Assembly (NCBI RefSeq): GCF_036884655.1
Contig: NC_088327.1
Coordinates: forward strand, 11,554,501-11,618,500
Length of the DNA: 64,000 bases
Source: Musa acuminata AAA Group
Lineage: Eukaryota > Streptophyta > Magnoliopsida > Zingiberales > Musaceae
Direction of reading: 5' to 3'
Shown: positions 47,483 through 64,000 of the stretch, piece after piece
Layout of the letters: every line of letters starts with the position of its first letter
Numbering within the stretch: position 1 is the stretch's first letter
Program-made: the position numbers and the translations under genes
Notes under the pieces: generated by a model
Database searches by the model: none
The model's input: the letters and a program-made list of their open reading frames with translations, nothing else
What the model was told of the DNA's origin: nothing

Positions 47483-51190
<3,708 letters not shown>

Positions 51191-53740
51191 GTTCCTCCTC
51201 CCCTTCTAACCTTTAGATATGTCTGAACTCTGAAGTGACAACAACTGTGCAAAGAACAGAGAATAACATGAAACACACATTAAGTAATATCAAGGAAATA
51301 AAAGTGAAAATACATTCTTCAATTTTTTTTTTTAAATCAAACAATCAATTATTGAAAGGAAACAGAATGTTTTGTATAGGAAATTAATAGTAAGAAATAA
51401 CTTGCATAGAAGATAAAACTAGTTACATTACATATCAATGTGGTTAGAGCACACCACATAAAATTCAAGAGTTTGCTTTCTTCTAAAAAAATAATAACTA
51501 GAGCTTTATGACTCATTGTCAAACTTGCATCTCCTAAGATAATGGCAAGTTTCTAACCACAACAAATATAAACACAAGGAATTTTGTTAAAGCCTGCAAG
51601 ATAAAGCATCAGATTGTGAATCATCAAATACTACTTACAATCAAACACCATCGGGTATAAATATGTGCTGCACTTATTCTCTACACAGATAAAGAATATT
51701 ACTCTCGGATGACAATTTGTAAGTCATCAAACACCACTTACAAATCTGTCACAAGTACACCCAGGATCAACTTGTGCTCACTGAACCACTCCCATTATAA
51801 TGTTTCACTATACTTTGTTTTGAGGTAGTTGTCTGCTATGGTTCCTCCTGTTTATATCATCAGAGTACAAAATAAATCCATAAGGGATGAGCATCAGATT
51901 GATTAAGGCTATTCTAATATTGTACAGCTGCATACAGATCTCATTCTTTTCCTATTTTATTCACCAAAGTCAACTAGTTATGTTCCACAAATCCAAAACT
52001 AAAAGAAGAATCATATTGATTTTCATAAAGAAACAGATGGCCTTGATATATTTTATGGGTCAACCCTTCTGTTTTTCTTTTTTAAAGAAACGAAACTAAA
52101 TAATTTAAATCTCAAAACCTTATCCTCAAGTTGCAAAATGAGTTAGTTTTAGACCTGTCAATATCTTTCAGTACTATTTAAACTAGTTCACAGAGAGAAC
52201 AAGCTAGAGCATAAATTATTGAAAGGTGTACCATTCTCTCATCATACCAGTGTCTAATATTGGAAATGGTCCATAGAGAAAATTCAGCAGGTTTTTACTT
52301 GCTACAGGCATAATACCACTGATACAGATGTAAATCTTTCACTTGGTAGATCTGTATTGAAAGGTCTTCATGTTGGTATCATATACAACAGGAATATGAA
52401 AGGTAGTGCCCTTCTGGGTCAAAGAAAATACTAGTGGAACTTACCCCCAAAAAAATGTTTGTGAAAAGTTCAACTGCAGACGGAGAAGAAAAAAAGCAGA
52501 GCCCTATACTACCCACCTGAATTTGAAATCCAACTGCAGTAATGCATTTAGTCAAACTTTTCGAGGGTAATCAGCAACCACAGATAATTGTTGAGAAGCA
52601 AACATTGTTAAACCAAATATATAGACGATTCAAGGTCTGTTTCTTTTTTCTCTGCCCCATTTGATATTTATCTTTTAATAAACCATGTAGGCCATCTTGC
52701 CCACCATATAACCAAAATAAATGATAAATTGTTGCCAAAATGAGACTTTAGTGCCCTCTTGGACAATCGGTGAAATGCTTCAACACTAAATCAAATGAAA
52801 AAAATCACAAAGATGGCCTAAACTTTAAAGCCAGAGTAAGAAACACCAAAGAGAATTCACAGCAAGGAGCATTTGAGCTTAAAAATACATTATATCTTCG
52901 CACGATTCATGTCAAACAGACTTATCCAAACACCAAGATGCAAAACTAAGAAGCGACTAGAACCAAATAAGAAGAACATGAATAGCCATTGGTTCTGAAT
53001 TGTGGAAGATAATAGAACCCATTGGTTCTGAATTGAATGCAGGCATCTTTTCACTAAGGAGATTAATCCATCGACCAATCAACAGAAGCAAAATAACAAA
53101 TTTGATCACGAAGCAAATAACTTACTGCAGATTCCTGCAAAACAACACATGCATGGGCAATTACAAGCATACACAGTTGAATTGTACGGACTCATCTGTA
53201 CAAAAGCATGATGGAAGTCCTGTACAATCAAACATTTAACGACAGAAAAAAGGGAGAAAAAACAGATCTTGAATGCATCAACCATGATATCAATTGTAGC
53301 ATTTAGTTTGAGATGAAGAAACAGAAGCAAAAGAACAAATACGAGCATGCACACCTGCTTTATCACATGCATCGACAACTAGAACAGCAGAAAGCTGAAT
53401 CATACTGACTCATGCAGACCAAAACATAATGAATAGCTCCTGTGCAATCGAGAAAAGGAGAAGAAACAAGCCTTAGATGCGCACCTGCCAAGGAAGAACA
53501 GGGAGCAGGGAGCTTTTGGGGCTCTAACCCATGGAAGACCGCTTAAGAAAACAATTGGTACGCGACGCTTTGGCTCGCGCGGCAAGGGGAGTTCTCCCGT
53601 GCCTTTCAAGCGAGATTTGACCCCCGGACGAGGCCCATCTCACCATAAGCGGTGAGGCCACGAGGATGCGCAACATCTGCCGTGACGGAAGGTGGGAGAT
53701 GAGGCGGTTGTGGAGTCCCCGTCGCCACGGAATCATTCAG
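51191..53740. other. Probable spliced leader region of DUF936 gene
   Basis: No coding sequence is seen. AT-rich sequence with possible non-coding exons rises to a GC-rich block at about 53470-53740, which may hold the first exon and promoter on the minus strand. This is inference from base composition only. Confidence 0.35.
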
Positions 53741-54968
53741 GGCGGGTCTCTGTCTTGCTTTGCGGTGGGTGGGTTACTGCAGCTCAAAGATTTGGTGTGG
53801 GGTTGTCGTCATGAATGGTGGAAGGACGTGCTGCATTAATTGACTTCGTAATTTATTTGAGTTGATGGCGCTCCATTCTTCTCTATTGAGGATAAAAACC
53901 TGCAGTCACAGAAAGGATAAGACAGACGTAACAAGGAAGAAGAGAGAACAGATCGCGTAATGGAGTGCACAACTACAGGCGTCAAGTGGAATGCAGTTTA
54001 ATGTATTCATTCCATTGATTAGACTAGATGGAAGCTTTCTCGGAAGTCAAAATGATCGAAGAGAAGACGTAGTGGAAGAATGGAAGGCAGATGAACAGGC
54101 GAAACAGGAATTCGATGCCTGTTTGGTTCAATGATGGAAAAGCCCAGGTAAATACTTCGATGAGATCTACAAATTCTCTTCTTTTTCTCTCTAAAGAAGA
54201 TAGAATAGGTGATCGACACCGAAGAACGTAGGCAGGAGAAGTATCAGACCCCTCATCAGAACCATAATTTCAATGACGAGATGAGTAGCTCGGCCTCCGA
54301 TCGATTAACCAGAACGATGCATCGATCACGGTCGATGGCCACGGGAGGTGTTCGGGGCCGCACCTGCTCCTGTACTCCGGCATCCACGCTGAGCCGTTCC
54401 TCGACCACCGGCCAAAGGTGTGCACCGAAGGTGTTCGGAGAAAGAACTCGAGCGCCAAAATAGGCTTGTTCATGGACTTACAATGAGGCCTACTTGGCGA
54501 AGAGTAACCCAAGAACTGTTTCTTGTAAAGAGACACACAACCTCCTAATATATGCACAGCATATATAGAACAACATATGAATGATTGGTCTCTGTGACAA
54601 GAATATATGAACCACAGAAAGGAAGAAACAGAAGAATAAGATAAAGAGCAAGCCTTCTCATTTGTACAAATCGATTGCTTACTACCATACTCTTGCTTGT
54701 TCCTGTTCAGACAAATTTTGGTAATATAAAGACATGCTACAACTGAAAAAAGAACACCTCGGTCGGCCATGCAATAGCCTAACAAATTCTACTCAACCAA
54801 ATCTACAACAAAACAACAGATGACTGGTCGAGAACCCACGAACAAGAACTGAGATGGAAGGATACATACAACACACTAGAGCTGCAACATCGCATCTATT
54901 GGAAAATTGTAACAATATGTACCTAAGCCATATCGTGTCGTTACTTTGAGCTTCTAGGTAATCCAGTG
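53741..54968. other. Intergenic region and 3' UTR of CIP7-like gene
   Basis: The last few hundred bases are likely the 3' UTR of the minus-strand CIP7-like gene. A short plus-strand frame at 54209-54463 and a minus-strand frame at 54785-54270 overlap each other and show no known motif, so they are not called. Confidence 0.4.

Positions 54969-64000
<9,032 letters not shown>

Noticed and set aside
54209..54785. Overlapping open frames on both strands
   Set aside because: There is no known motif and no splice partners. The location fits intergenic or 3' UTR sequence.

Overview
The window is nuclear DNA of a flowering plant. It holds spliced genes with GT-AG introns, plant-only families (group VII ERF, DUF936, CIP7-like, plant SAC phosphatase), a telo-box upstream of a ribosomal protein gene, and AT-rich spacers with microsatellites. 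The GC-rich first exons against AT-rich introns suggest a monocot. A Zingiberales genome such as banana would fit, but I cannot prove this from the sequence alone.

Region 1 (1-7.5 kb) has a six-exon NEN-type DEDDh exonuclease gene on the + strand. An inverted copy of about 564 bp of its intron 3 lies downstream. Region 2 (7.5-30 kb) is the most rearranged part. An ERF/SYLF segment is present twice as an inverted duplication, with a left arm at 8326-14019 and a right arm at 21976-29985. The right arm carries an intact group VII ERF gene and the 3' part of an intact FYVE-SYLF gene. The left arm carries a second full-length ERF gene, with one conserved residue of the AP2 domain changed, and only the last two SYLF exons. 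Three internal deletions account for nearly all of the length difference between the arms. The left arm abuts a papain-type cysteine protease gene that is cut off after its catalytic Cys. The 8-kb spacer between the arms holds a two-exon fragment of the 26S proteasome ATPase RPT1, a small intact plant gene of unknown function, and a 193-bp palindrome made of two head-to-head tRNA-Pro(AGG) genes.

Region 3 (27-32.4 kb) is the complete FYVE-SYLF gene (minus strand) with its non-coding first exon. Region 4 (32.4-37.2 kb) is AT-rich and gene-poor, with two inverted LTR-like remnants. Region 5 (37.2-54 kb) has three ordinary genes: RPSA (40S protein uS2, plus), a 15-exon SAC-domain phosphoinositide phosphatase (minus) and a DUF936 gene (minus). 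Region 6 (54.9-64 kb) is the 3' part of a CIP7-like gene (minus) whose 5' end is outside the window.

The genes do not form an operon-like unit. The main point of biological interest is the divergent pair of oxygen-sensing type ERF genes created by the inverted duplication, and the repair scars left in one arm. Exon boundaries were placed by hand from GT-AG sites, reading frame and remembered family sequence. All coding sums given are divisible by three.
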